64,000 nt of DNA from Tahibacter aquaticus. Lineage in GTDB: Bacteria > Pseudomonadota > Gammaproteobacteria > Xanthomonadales > Rhodanobacteraceae. Where the stretch lies: the NCBI RefSeq assembly GCF_004363655.1, contig NZ_SNZH01000020.1, positions 1 to 64,000 on the forward strand, given 5' to 3'. Position numbers and translations under genes: made by a program. A model generated the notes under the pieces. That model was not told the DNA's origin, did not search any database, and saw only the letters and a program-made list of their open reading frames with translations. Shown one piece after another: positions 1 to 10,020 of this stretch (position 1 is the first letter of the stretch; each line of letters opens with the position of its first letter).

Positions 1-2
1 TG

Positions 3-3000
3 CAGATGCAGCACCGCCAGATCGTGCCGTCGCTGCATTCGCGCACGCTCAATCCGCATATCGATTTCGCCGGTAGTCCGTTCACCGTCAACCAGCACCT
101 GACCGACTGGGCCGCCCCGGTGATCGACGGCCGCAGCCTGCCGCGCATCGCGGGCATTTCCTCGTTCGGTGCCGGCGGGTCGAACGCGCATGTCATCGTC
201 GAGGAATATGTCGCCGCCGCGCTGGCGTCGCCGCCGCACGCCGAGGTGGCGATACTGCTGTCGGCGCGCACGCTGCAGCAGCTGCGCGAACAGGTGCAAA
301 GCCTGCTGGAATTTGTTGCCGCCGCACCGCAGACCGATCTGGTGGCAATGGCGCATACGCTGCAGATCGGCCGCGAGGCCATGGACGAACGCCTCGGCCT
401 GGTCGTCGCCAGCACGGCGGAACTGCTGGAAAAATTGCAATTGTGGCTGGCCGGCGACGCCGATATCGACACGGTGCACCAGGGCCAGATCCAGCGCCAC
501 CGCGACACCCTGGCCTTGTTCAGCAGCGACGCCGACCTGCAGCAGACCGTCGAGCGCTGGCTGACGGGCGGCAAGCTCGGCAAGGTCGTCGAGCTGTGGA
601 GCAAGGGCCTGGACGTGCGTTGGGCCGCGCTGTACGGCGCGCCGGCGCCGGCGCGCATCAGCCTGCCGACCTATCCGTTCGCGCGTGAGCGCTATTGGAT
701 CGACGCGGCAGCAGGCGGTGCAGCGGCTACGGCAGCGGCGGCCGGCAGCATGCTGCACCCGCTGCTGCATGCCAATGTGTCGGACCTGAGCCGGCAGTGC
801 TATCGCAGCGTATTTGGCGGCGGCGAGCCCTGGCTGGCGGATCATCGCGTACTGCTGGGCGGCGTCGAACAGCGCGTGCTGCCGGCCGTGGCCTACCTGG
901 AAATGGCCCGCGCCGCCATCGAACAGGCCGTGCCGGCCGCCTGGCGCAGCGGCGTGCTGGAACTGCGCCACTGCGCCTGGGCGCAGCCGCTCAGCGTGCA
1001 GGACGCCACCAGCGTGAGCATCGTGCTGAATGCCGCGGACGACGGCCGCATCGACTACAGCATCGTCAGCGGCGACGGCGGCGACAACCCGCTCGAACAC
1101 AGCGCCGGCCAGGCCATCTACGTACAGGAAACCATTCCGGAAATCGTGGACATCGCGCAATTGCAGCAGCGCATGGATCGCAACGGCTGGCCTGCTGCGG
1201 AACTGTATGCGGCGCTGGAAGGCTTGGGCCTGCGCTATGGGCCGGCGCACAAAGCTGTGCGCGAGGTGCTGCGCGGCGATGGCGAAGTGCTGGCACGGCT
1301 GGAACTGCCGGACTGCGTGCGCGCCGATGCCGACGCCTATGTATTGCATCCCAGCCTGCTCGATGCCGCGCTGCAATCGGCGCTGGCGCTGTCCGGCGAC
1401 ACGGTGTCGGCACGGCTGCCGTTTGCACTCGACACCTTGCGCATATTCGGCAAGGCGTCGGCGACGATGTGGGCCTGGCTGCGCTATGCCGCCGGCAGCA
1501 GCAACGACGATGCCGTAGCCCGGCTCGATATCGACCTGTGCGACGAGCGCGGCCTGATTGCGGTGCAGCTGCGCGGTTTTTCGACGCGTAGCTTGACGGC
1601 AGCGCCCGCGCAGACGACGGGGCAGGGCCTGTTGGCCGCGGTGCCGCAGTGGCGCGCGATCGCCGCAGGAACGACGGCGACAGACTGGCCGCAACACCTG
1701 GTCGTGCTGTGCGAGATGCCGCATCTCGCCACGGCCGAGCTGCAAGCCTTGCTGCCCGGCAGCGAATGCAGCGCCGTGTCGGCCGGTGCCGAAGGCGACC
1801 TGGCGCAGCGCTACAGCGCGCACGCCATCGCCGGCTTCGAACGGATCCGCGACTTGCTCGCGGCCAGGCCGAGCGGTCCGCTGTTGCTGCAGTGGGTCAT
1901 TGCGGACAGCGCAGAACACGCGCTATCTGCCGGCGTGGCGGCGCTGCTGAAATCCGCCGCGCTGGAAAATCCACTGTTCCACGGACAGGTCGTGGTGACC
2001 GGCCAGGGCGTAACCGCGGCAGCGCTGGCGCAGCAGCTGCAGCGGGCCCAGGCGCATCCGCGCGAAGCGCTGCTGCGCTTTGCCCCGGATGGCTCTATGC
2101 AGGGCCTGCACTGGGAGGAGCTGTCCATCCCTGCGGAAACCAGTGCGGCTTTCAAGCCCGACGGCGTCTATCTGATCACCGGCGGCATGGGTGGCCTGGG
2201 CATGCTGTTCGCGCGCGCTATTGCTGCGCAGGCGCCGGCCGCACGCATCGTGCTGACCGGCCGTGGCGAGCTGGATGAAGTGCGCCGCCAGCGCCTGGCC
2301 GAACTGAATTCGGCAGGCGGGGCAGGCGTGCACTATCGCGCGCTGGATCTGCTCGATGCGCCACAGGTCGTCGCACTGGTTGCCGAGGTCGTGCGCGAGT
2401 TCGGTGCGCTCGACGGCGTGCTGCATAGCGCCGGCATGCTCGCCGACGGTTTCCTGCGGCACAAATCCACGGCGGACTTCCGCGCCGTGCTGGCGCCGAA
2501 AGTGGCCGGAACGGTCAATCTCGATCACGCCACGCGCAATAACGACCTGCAGTTCTTCGCGCTGTTTTCCTCGCTCGCCGGCGCCTTCGGCAATGTCGGC
2601 CAGGCCGACTACGCCACAGCCAACGCCTTCCTCGACGGCTTCGCGCAGTACCGCAACCAGCGTGTCGCTGCGGGCGAGCGGCGCGGCCTGAGCCTGTCGG
2701 TCAACTGGCCGCTGTGGCAGGACGGCGGCATGCAGTTGCCGGCGCCGCTGCAGGAGCAGATCGCCCAGGCCACCGGCATGCGCACGCTGTCCAGCGTCAA
2801 CGGATTGCGCGCCTTCGCCCATCTGCTGGCACAGGGCATGGGCCGTGGCCTGGTGATGCAAGGCGATCTGGCGGCGATGCGCCGCACGGTGTTCGGCCAG
2901 GGCGAGACGGCGCTGGCCACGCCAGCTGCACGCCTGCCGGCCGTGTCGCGGGCGAGCGCGCCCGCCATCGCCACAAGCGCCAGCCCGGACCTGCTGCAAC

Positions 3001-6000
3001 TCACCGAGGAATATCTGCGCCAGCAGTTCGCCGCCTCGCTGAAACTGCCGCCGCAGCGCATCGATGTGCAGCTGCCGCTGGAAAACTACGGTATCGATTC
3101 CATCCTCGCGATGCGCCTGACCACCTTGCTGGAGCAGACTTTCGGCTCGCTGTCCAAGACCTTGTTCTTCGAATACCAGAGCATCGCCGCGCTGGCGAAA
3201 TACCTGGCCAAGGCGTTTCCGCAGGTCATAGCGCGCGTTACCGCGAGCGCGCCAGCGCTCGCCGGGCCGGCCGTTGCACACGCCGTTGCAGCACCGCCCA
3301 CCGCGCCGAAATTCGCGCCGCGCCGCGCCTTCGGCACGGCAACCGAATCGCGCGGACGTGCCGTCGCCATCGTCGGCCTGGCCGGCAAGTACCCGCTGGC
3401 CGACGACGTCGACAGCTTCTGGGACGTGCTGCGCGAAGGCCGCGACTGCATCAGCGAGATTCCCGCCGAACGCTGGGATCACGCGCTGTACTTCGATGCG
3501 GACCGCAACAAGCCCGGCAAGAGCTACAGCAAGTGGGGCGGCTTCATCTCGGATATCGACAAATTCGATCCGCTGTTCTTCAACATTGCGCCGAAAGAAG
3601 CGGAACTGCTGGACCCGCAGGAACGCCTGTTCCTGGAAACCGCCTGGCAGACCGTCGAGGACGCCGGCTACAGCAAGCAGAGCCTGGCCGGTACGCGTAC
3701 CGGCGTCTACGTCGGCGTGATGTGGGGCCAGTACGAGCTGTACGGCGTCAATTCGCTGGCTGCGGGCCATGTCGGCGTGCCGAGTTCGTCGCAGGCTTCG
3801 ATCGCCAATCGCGTGTCGTATTTCTTCAACCTGCACGGGCCGAGCATCGCGATCGACACCATGTGCTCGTCGTCGCTGACGGCGATCCACCTGGCCTGCG
3901 AGGAAATCCGCCGCGGCACCATCGACGCAGCGATTGCCGGCGGCGTGAATGTGTCGGTGCATCCGCACAAATACCTGACCCTGAGCCAGGGCAAGTTCGC
4001 CGCCAGCGACGGCCGCTGCCGCAGCTTCGGCGCGGGCGGCGATGGCTACGTGCCCGGCGAAGGCGTCGGCGCGGTGCTGCTCAAGCCGCTGGAGCATGCG
4101 CTGCGCGACGGCGACCATATCTACGGCGTGGTGCGCGCCAGCAGCATCAACCACGGCGGCAAGACCAACGGCTATACCGTGCCGAACCCGAACGCCCAGG
4201 CTGAGCTGATCCGCGATGCCTTGAACCAGGCGCAGATCGAACCGCAGTCGCTGGGCTATATCGAAGCGCACGGCACCGGCACCGCGCTGGGCGATCCGAT
4301 CGAGATCACCGCGCTGGCCAAGGCCTTCGGCGACGCGGGCGAGGCGCAGCAGTACTGCGCCATCGGTTCGGTAAAGTCGAATATTGGACATCTGGAATCT
4401 GCCGCCGGCATCGCGGCGATGACCAAGGTGCTGCTGCAGCTCAAGCATGCGCAGCGCGTGCCGTCGCTGCATGCGGAACCGGCCAATCCGAATATCGATT
4501 TCAGCCAGTCGCCGTTCTACGTGCAGACCACGCTGGCGCCCTGGCCGCGCCGCGATGGCCAGCCTCGGCGCAGCGGCATCAGCTCGTTCGGCGCCGGCGG
4601 TGCGAACGCGCACATGGTGGTGGAGGAATACCGCGATACGCGCGCCGCCAGCCCCGCCGCCGCTACCAGCCATGTCTTCGTACTGTCGGCGCGCAGTGCG
4701 CGCAGCCTGGTGCGGCATGCGCGGCGCATGGCTGAATTCCTTCAGCGTCACGCGCAGCTGGCGCCCGAGCAGGTTGCCTATACCTTGCAGGTCGGCCGCA
4801 GCGCGATGAATGCGCGCCTGGCCTTCGTCGCCGCCGACCTGGCCGCCTTCGTCGCCGCACTGCAGGGCTGGATTGCCGCGCAGGACGGCGGCGAGCGCGC
4901 AGTTGCCGCGCCCGATGCGGGCGACACCCAGGGCCTGCTCTACGGCAACAGCCTCGACGGCAACCACGACACGGCCTTGCTGGTCGACGGTGCCGCCGGC
5001 CGCGCCTTCCTGCACGAACTGCTGCACAGCCGCGACCTGCCCAAGCTGGCGCGCCTGTGGACGCTCGGCGCAGAAATCGACTGGTCGCTGCTGCATGCAA
5101 CCGGCACCGCGCGGCGCGTGTCGCTGCCGACGTATCCGTTCGAGCGCCAGCGCTACTGGATCGATACGACGCCGCTGGCCGCTGTGCGCGCACCGCTCGA
5201 GGCGGTGACGCCGGCTGCCACGCTGGCGCAGGCTGCATTGCCTGTCGTGGCGGAACTGCCGACGTGCCTGCATTACGGCGTGAGCTGGCACGCGGCGCCC
5301 TTGCCGGCGCAGGGCGCGGCTGCCCACGGCACCTTGCTGGTTCTCGACAGCACCGACACGGTATTCCGCGCGCTGGCCGCGCAGCTCGGCTCTGCCGCAC
5401 CGCTGGTGCGGGTCAGGTTCGCCGCTGCGTATCGCGAGCAGGGGCCGGCCGAATTCGACGTGCGAGCCGGCGAAGAGCAGGATTTCCGCCAGCTGTTTGC
5501 CGCACTCAATGAGCGCGGCCTGCTGCCGGATGTGATCCTGCATCGCTGCAGCGACGGCGTGACGCTGGACCAGTCCCTGCCGGGCACGTCGAGCTTGCAC
5601 GATCCGGTATTTGCCCTGCTGCACGTGGCCAAGGCGCTGATGGGCCTGGCCGCGGCGACGCGCTACGTCGTTATCGCTGACGCAGCGGCGCCGCAGCACC
5701 AGGCCCTGGCGGCCTTCCTGAAAACTCTCGCGCTGGAGCAGCCACGCTTCAGCGGCAAGGTCGTCAGCATCGACGGCGATGCCGGCCTGACCCTGGCCGG
5801 CGAAGTCGCGATCGCAGTCGCCGAAATTGCCGATGTCCGCGCCGCGGTCGAAGAAGTGCGCTATCGCGCGGTTGGCAGCAGCATCGAGCGCTGTGTGCGG
5901 CAGATTGCGCAACGCGCAGCGCCCGCGGCGGCGCTGGACCGCGTGCCGCTGAAGCAGGGCGGCGTGTACCTGATCACCGGTGGCCTCGGCGGACTGGGTC

Positions 6001-9000
6001 TGCTGTTCGGCGAATACCTGGCGCAGCATTACGCTGCGCGGCTGGTGCTGGTCGGCCGTTCCGCCTCGACCGCACAGCACGAACAGCGGCTGGCGCGGTT
6101 GCGCCAGCACGCGTCGGAAATCGTCTACATGCAGGCCGACGTCTCGCGTGCCGAGGATGCCGAGCGCGTCGTGCGCGAAATCAAGGCGCGCTACGGCAGG
6201 CTCAGTGGCGTCATCCACGCGGCCGGCGTCACCCGCGACGGCTACGTGCTGAAAAAGACCGCCGCCGATCTGCGCGCGGTGTTCGATCCCAAGATCGGCG
6301 GTGCGATCCAGCTCGACCGCGCCACACGCAATGAACAACTGGACCTGTTCATTTTGTTTGCGTCGATCGCCGGCGTGAACGGCAATGTCGGCCAGAGCGA
6401 CTACGCCTACGCCAACCAGTTCCTCGATGCCTTTGCCGAGCGGCGCGAACGCCAGCATGCAGCAGGCCTGCGCGCCGGCCGCACCCTGTCCATCGACTGG
6501 CCGCTGTGGCGCGACGGCGGCATGCAGGTGTCGGCCGAACATCTGGCGCTGCTGCAGGCGCGCACCGGCCTGGCGCCGCTGCCGACCGGGCAGGGCCTGC
6601 GCCTGTTCGAGGAAATGCTGAGTTGCGATACCGCCCAGGGCATTGCCCTGTACGGCCTCGCGTCGCGCCTCGATGCGTATATCCGCGGCACGGGCAAGCC
6701 AGTCGCGAATCTCGCCGCCGCCGCCGCCGTGCCGGCTGCCGTCGCGACAGTCGCCGCCGAAACGCGTTCCACCGCAGGCACGGACCTGCTGGCCCGGACC
6801 CTGGCCTACGTGAAGGCGCTGATCGGCGACGAGATCAAGCTGGCGCCGGAGCACATCGATGCGCGCGAACGGCTGGAATCCTTCGGCATGGACTCGGTCG
6901 CGATCAGCAAGGTCAATGCGGCGCTGGAACGCGATCTGGGCGAGCTGCCCAAGACCTTGCTGTACGAGCACGAGACAGTGGCCGAAGTCAGCGCTTTCCT
7001 GGTGCGGCAGTATGCCGAGCCTATGCGCGTGCTCTTCGCTGCGCAGATGCCTGCGGGCGTGGCTGCCGTCGAAACCATCGAGGCCATAGGGGGCGCGCCG
7101 CCGCTGCAAATTCAATCCGCAGCGGTCGAGTCCATGGCCATCGAGACCGCCGTCGTCGAGCCCTTAGCCGTCGAAGCGGCATCGGCCCAAGCACCCGCGC
7201 GGCCCGTGGGCGTCGTTGCTGCGGGCGAACCGGCCAGCCTGTCGGCGCTGCTCGCGGCGCAGTCGGCCACGCAGAAGATCGCCATCATCGGCGTGCACGG
7301 CCACTATCCCCAGTCGCGCGACCTGGACGAGTTCTGGCAGCTGCTGCGCGACGGCCGCGACGCGACGCAGACCGTGCCGCCCGAGCGCTGGGACGCCGAC
7401 GCCTGCTACGACGCCGATCCCGCGGCCGCCGGCAACGGCAAGATCTACTGCCGCAGCGGTGGATTTTTGGCAGATGTAGATAAATTCGATCCTGCGCTGT
7501 TCAGGATCCAGCGCGAGGAGGCCAAGATCATGGACCCGCAGGAGAGGCTGTTCCTGCAATCGGTCTGGACCGCACTGGAAGACGCCGGCTATACCCGCGA
7601 CGATCTGCGCGCCAGGCATGCCAAGGGCAAGAGTGCCGATGTCGGCGTCTTCGTCGGCGTGACGACCAATTCGTACGCCCAGCTTGCCGAGGACGCTCGC
7701 CGCCAGGGCAACATGCTGACGCCCAGCGCCATGCCCTGGTCCATCGCCAACCGCGTGTCGTATTTCTTCGACTTCAAGGGCCCCAGCCTGCCGGTGGATA
7801 CGGCCTGCTCGTCCTCGCTGGTCGCGGTACACATGGCCTGCGAAAGCCTGCGCCGCGGCGAATGCCAGGTCGCGGTGGCCGGCGGCGTGAATCTCTACCT
7901 GCATCCGTCGAAATACCTGTCGCTGTGCCAGCGCGGCATGCTCGCCAGCGGCGGCAAGACGCGCAGCTACGGCGCCGGTGACGACGGCTTCATTCCGGGC
8001 GAAGGCGTGGGCTGTTTCATTCTCAAGCCACTGGAACAGGCCATCGCCGACAACGACCGCATCCACGGCGTCATCCTGGGCAGCGCGTTCGATCACAGCG
8101 GCCGTTCCAACGGCTATTCCGCGCCGAATCCGAATTCGCAGGCGGAACTGATCGCACGCACGCTGGCCGCGGCCGAGGTCGACCCGGAAACCATCGGCTG
8201 CGTCGAAGGCCATGGCACCGGCACGCCGCTGGGCGACAGCCTCGAAGTGCTGGCCCTGTCGCAGGCATTCCGCCGTGGCACGACAAGGACCGGCTACTGC
8301 TCGCTCGGCAGCGTCAAGTCCAACGTCGGCCATGCCGAATCGGCCGCCGGCATCGCCAGCATGACCAAGGCCCTGCTGCAGTTGAAGCACGGCGAGTTTG
8401 CGCCCAGCCTGCATTCGGCCGAACCCAACCCCGATCTGGACCTGGCCACATCACCGTTCTATCTGCAGCAGTCGCTGGCGGCCTGGCCGCGCAGCGGCAA
8501 CACGCCGCGCCGTGCCTTGGTGAATTCCTTTGGCGCCGGTGGCGTGAATGCCTGTCTGGTGCTGGAAGAACACGTCGCCGGCGCCGTTCCCGCCGCGGCA
8601 CACGCACCGCAGGTGCTGGCGCTGTCGGCGGACAGCGAAGACGCGCTGCGTGACTACGCGCAGCGCTTCGCCGATTTCCTCGACGCGCAGCCGCAGGTCG
8701 ATCTTGCGGCGCTGTGCCACACCGTGCAGGTCGGCCGCGAAGCGATGAAGGAACGCCTGGCACTGGTCGCGACGCAGCCGGCGGAACTGGCCGCGCGCCT
8801 GCGCGACTGGCTGGCGCAAGGGCAGGGCGACGGAATGTATCGCGGCCGGGTCGAGGCACGCCGCAGCGCGCGCCGCGTCGCCGCGGCGGACGAAGCGACG
8901 GCATCGCCGCTGCAGCGTGCGCAAGGCTGCGCCCAGCGCTGGGTTGCGGGCGAAGACCCGGCCTGGCCGCGCCTGTATGGAGCCGTGCCGCCGCCACGCA

Positions 9001-9968
9001 TTGCTGCGCCGACCTATCCGTTCGCGCAGGAGCGCTGCTGGATCGTCGACGAAGCCGGCAGCGCACCTGCCGCGGCTGAATCGGCCACGGTCGAGCGCCT
9101 GCATCCGCTGGTCTCGTACAACTCGTCCACGTTGCGCGATATCAGTTTCGACTCGTGGATTTCCAGTGCACTGCTGGCGGAGTTCCAGCTGTCACTGCAA
9201 GGCGCGCGCGTGCTGCCCGCTGCGGCCATCCTCGAACTGGCCTGCGCCTGCGCCAGCCTGGCCGGCGACCGGCGCATCCGCGGCGTGCGCGATATCGTCT
9301 GGAGCCAGCCGCTGCGCGTGCAGTCGGACGTGCAGCTGGTGCGCACCTACGTCAAGGACATCGGCGACAGCATCGAGTACGTAGTTACTTCGCTCGATGA
9401 CGGCAGCCACAAGACCGTGCATTCGGAAGGGCGGCTGCTGCTGGGTTCGCGCCATGCGGCGAGCATTGATGCGCCGCATTCGATCGCCAGCCTCAAAGCA
9501 CAGGGTGTGCCGCTCGATGCGGCCACGCACTACCAGCGCCTGGAATCGCGCGGCATCGCCTGCGGAACGGCTTTTCGCAGTGTGCAGGAGCTTTGGTGCG
9601 GCGGCGGCGGCGCACTGGCCCGGCTGGCCCTGGCGCAGGCGCCGGAGAGCCGTGCGGAGCGCTTCGTGCTGCATCCGGCGCTGATCGACGGCGCATTCCA
9701 GGCTGCCCTTGCGCTGCTCGACGGCGTGCAGGTGCGCACGGCCTATGTGCCGTTCGCGCTGGAGGAACTGAGCATCGTGCGCCGTGTTGCGCGCGCCTGC
9801 TACGCGCATGCGCAGGCAGTGCCGGCCAGCCGCGGCCACGACGATGTGCGCAGCTTCGATATCTACCTGCTCAACGAGCAGGGCGATGTGCTGGTCACGT
9901 TCAAGGGGCTGGCGCTGAAAGCACTGCAGCACGTGGATTCAATCAACCCGCTGGCGCAGGCCGGCTGA
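3..9968 (+). CDS. trans-AT type I polyketide synthase, 5'-partial
   Basis: Multimodular PKS that enters from the left edge; at least 3320 residues are visible, numbered here from the ATG at position 6. Domains in order: the C-terminal end of a KS (to about 69); DH (about 250-535, with DHR and a later DAALQ motif); KR (about 720-905, TGGMGGLG); ACP (phosphopantetheine Ser about 1032 in GIDS); KS (about 1118-1545, Cys 1287 in DTMCSSS); KR (about 1987-2180); ACP (Ser about 2297 in GMDS); KS (about 2424-2855, Cys 2601 in DTACSSS); and a terminal DH-like domain (about 3032-3310). No AT domain follows any KS, which is the trans-AT signature; a discrete AT lies at 14595. The terminal DH has no active-site His where HxxxGxxxxP is expected, and no ACP follows it. 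The protein must therefore work with further subunits, probably encoded upstream. It acts in the cytoplasm. Confidence 0.95.
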   Translation, partial: QMQHRQIVPSLHSRTLNPHIDFAGSPFTVNQHLTDWAAPVIDGRSLPRIAGISSFGAGGSNAHVIVEEYVAAALASPPHAEVAILLSARTLQQLREQVQSLLEFVAAAPQTDLVAMAHTLQIGREAMDERLGLVVASTAELLEKLQLWLAGDADIDTVHQGQIQRHRDTLALFSSDADLQQTVERWLTGGKLGKVVELWSKGLDVRWAALYGAPAPARISLPTYPFARERYWIDAAAGGAAATAAAAGSMLHPLLHANVSDLSRQCYRSVFGGGEPWLADHRVLLGGVEQRVLPAVAYLEMARAAIEQAVPAAWRSGVLELRHCAWAQPLSVQDATSVSIVLNAADDGRIDYSIVSGDGGDNPLEHSAGQAIYVQETIPEIVDIAQLQQRMDRNGWPAAELYAALEGLGLRYGPAHKAVREVLRGDGEVLARLELPDCVRADADAYVLHPSLLDAALQSALALSGDTVSARLPFALDTLRIFGKASATMWAWLRYAAGSSNDDAVARLDIDLCDERGLIAVQLRGFSTRSLTAAPAQTTGQGLLAAVPQWRAIAAGTTATDWPQHLVVLCEMPHLATAELQALLPGSECSAVSAGAEGDLAQRYSAHAIAGFERIRDLLAARPSGPLLLQWVIADSAEHALSAGVAALLKSAALENPLFHGQVVVTGQGVTAAALAQQLQRAQAHPREALLRFAPDGSMQGLHWEELSIPAETSAAFKPDGVYLITGGMGGLGMLFARAIAAQAPAARIVLTGRGELDEVRRQRLAELNSAGGAGVHYRALDLLDAPQVVALVAEVVREFGALDGVLHSAGMLADGFLRHKSTADFRAVLAPKVAGTVNLDHATRNNDLQFFALFSSLAGAFGNVGQADYATANAFLDGFAQYRNQRVAAGERRGLSLSVNWPLWQDGGMQLPAPLQEQIAQATGMRTLSSVNGLRAFAHLLAQGMGRGLVMQGDLAAMRRTVFGQGETALATPAARLPAVSRASAPAIATSASPDLLQLTEEYLRQQFAASLKLPPQRIDVQLPLENYGIDSILAMRLTTLLEQTFGSLSKTLFFEYQSIAALAKYLAKAFPQVIARVTASAPALAGPAVAHAVAAPPTAPKFAPRRAFGTATESRGRAVAIVGLAGKYPLADDVDSFWDVLREGRDCISEIPAERWDHALYFDADRNKPGKSYSKWGGFISDIDKFDPLFFNIAPKEAELLDPQERLFLETAWQTVEDAGYSKQSLAGTRTGVYVGVMWGQYELYGVNSLAAGHVGVPSSSQASIANRVSYFFNLHGPSIAIDTMCSSSLTAIHLACEEIRRGTIDAAIAGGVNVSVHPHKYLTLSQGKFAASDGRCRSFGAGGDGYVPGEGVGAVLLKPLEHALRDGDHIYGVVRASSINHGGKTNGYTVPNPNAQAELIRDALNQAQIEPQSLGYIEAHGTGTALGDPIEITALAKAFGDAGEAQQYCAIGSVKSNIGHLESAAGIAAMTKVLLQLKHAQRVPSLHAEPANPNIDFSQSPFYVQTTLAPWPRRDGQPRRSGISSFGAGGANAHMVVEEYRDTRAASPAAATSHVFVLSARSARSLVRHARRMAEFLQRHAQLAPEQVAYTLQVGRSAMNARLAFVAADLAAFVAALQGWIAAQDGGERAVAAPDAGDTQGLLYGNSLDGNHDTALLVDGAAGRAFLHELLHSRDLPKLARLWTLGAEIDWSLLHATGTARRVSLPTYPFERQRYWIDTTPLAAVRAPLEAVTPAATLAQAALPVVAELPTCLHYGVSWHAAPLPAQGAAAHGTLLVLDSTDTVFRALAAQLGSAAPLVRVRFAAAYREQGPAEFDVRAGEEQDFRQLFAALNERGLLPDVILHRCSDGVTLDQSLPGTSSLHDPVFALLHVAKALMGLAAATRYVVIADAAAPQHQALAAFLKTLALEQPRFSGKVVSIDGDAGLTLAGEVAIAVAEIADVRAAVEEVRYRAVGSSIERCVRQIAQRAAPAAALDRVPLKQGGVYLITGGLGGLGLLFGEYLAQHYAARLVLVGRSASTAQHEQRLARLRQHASEIVYMQADVSRAEDAERVVREIKARYGRLSGVIHAAGVTRDGYVLKKTAADLRAVFDPKIGGAIQLDRATRNEQLDLFILFASIAGVNGNVGQSDYAYANQFLDAFAERRERQHAAGLRAGRTLSIDWPLWRDGGMQVSAEHLALLQARTGLAPLPTGQGLRLFEEMLSCDTAQGIALYGLASRLDAYIRGTGKPVANLAAAAAVPAAVATVAAETRSTAGTDLLARTLAYVKALIGDEIKLAPEHIDARERLESFGMDSVAISKVNAALERDLGELPKTLLYEHETVAEVSAFLVRQYAEPMRVLFAAQMPAGVAAVETIEAIGGAPPLQIQSAAVESMAIETAVVEPLAVEAASAQAPARPVGVVAAGEPASLSALLAAQSATQKIAIIGVHGHYPQSRDLDEFWQLLRDGRDATQTVPPERWDADACYDADPAAAGNGKIYCRSGGFLADVDKFDPALFRIQREEAKIMDPQERLFLQSVWTALEDAGYTRDDLRARHAKGKSADVGVFVGVTTNSYAQLAEDARRQGNMLTPSAMPWSIANRVSYFFDFKGPSLPVDTACSSSLVAVHMACESLRRGECQVAVAGGVNLYLHPSKYLSLCQRGMLASGGKTRSYGAGDDGFIPGEGVGCFILKPLEQAIADNDRIHGVILGSAFDHSGRSNGYSAPNPNSQAELIARTLAAAEVDPETIGCVEGHGTGTPLGDSLEVLALSQAFRRGTTRTGYCSLGSVKSNVGHAESAAGIASMTKALLQLKHGEFAPSLHSAEPNPDLDLATSPFYLQQSLAAWPRSGNTPRRALVNSFGAGGVNACLVLEEHVAGAVPAAAHAPQVLALSADSEDALRDYAQRFADFLDAQPQVDLAALCHTVQVGREAMKERLALVATQPAELAARLRDWLAQGQGDGMYRGRVEARRSARRVAAADEATASPLQRAQGCAQRWVAGEDPAWPRLYGAVPPPRIAAPTYPFAQERCWIVDEAGSAPAAAESATVERLHPLVSYNSSTLRDISFDSWISSALLAEFQLSLQGARVLPAAAILELACACASLAGDRRIRGVRDIVWSQPLRVQSDVQLVRTYVKDIGDSIEYVVTSLDDGSHKTVHSEGRLLLGSRHAASIDAPHSIASLKAQGVPLDAATHYQRLESRGIACGTAFRSVQELWCGGGGALARLALAQAPESRAERFVLHPALIDGAFQAALALLDGVQVRTAYVPFALEELSIVRRVARACYAHAQAVPASRGHDDVRSFDIYLLNEQGDVLVTFKGLALKALQHVDSINPLAQAG

Positions 9969-10020
9969 TGACATTCGGCAGCCCTGCCGCGGAAATGGTT
10001 TGCCCAGGAGGCGTCAAGTA

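Noticed and set aside
1923-7115. Very long open frame on the minus strand opposite the PKS
   Set aside because: It lies antisense to clear KS, KR and ACP domains; its residues show no domain and reflect the high GC at third codon positions of the plus-strand gene. Similar frames opposite 10042-12849 and 28749-32174 were dropped for the same reason.
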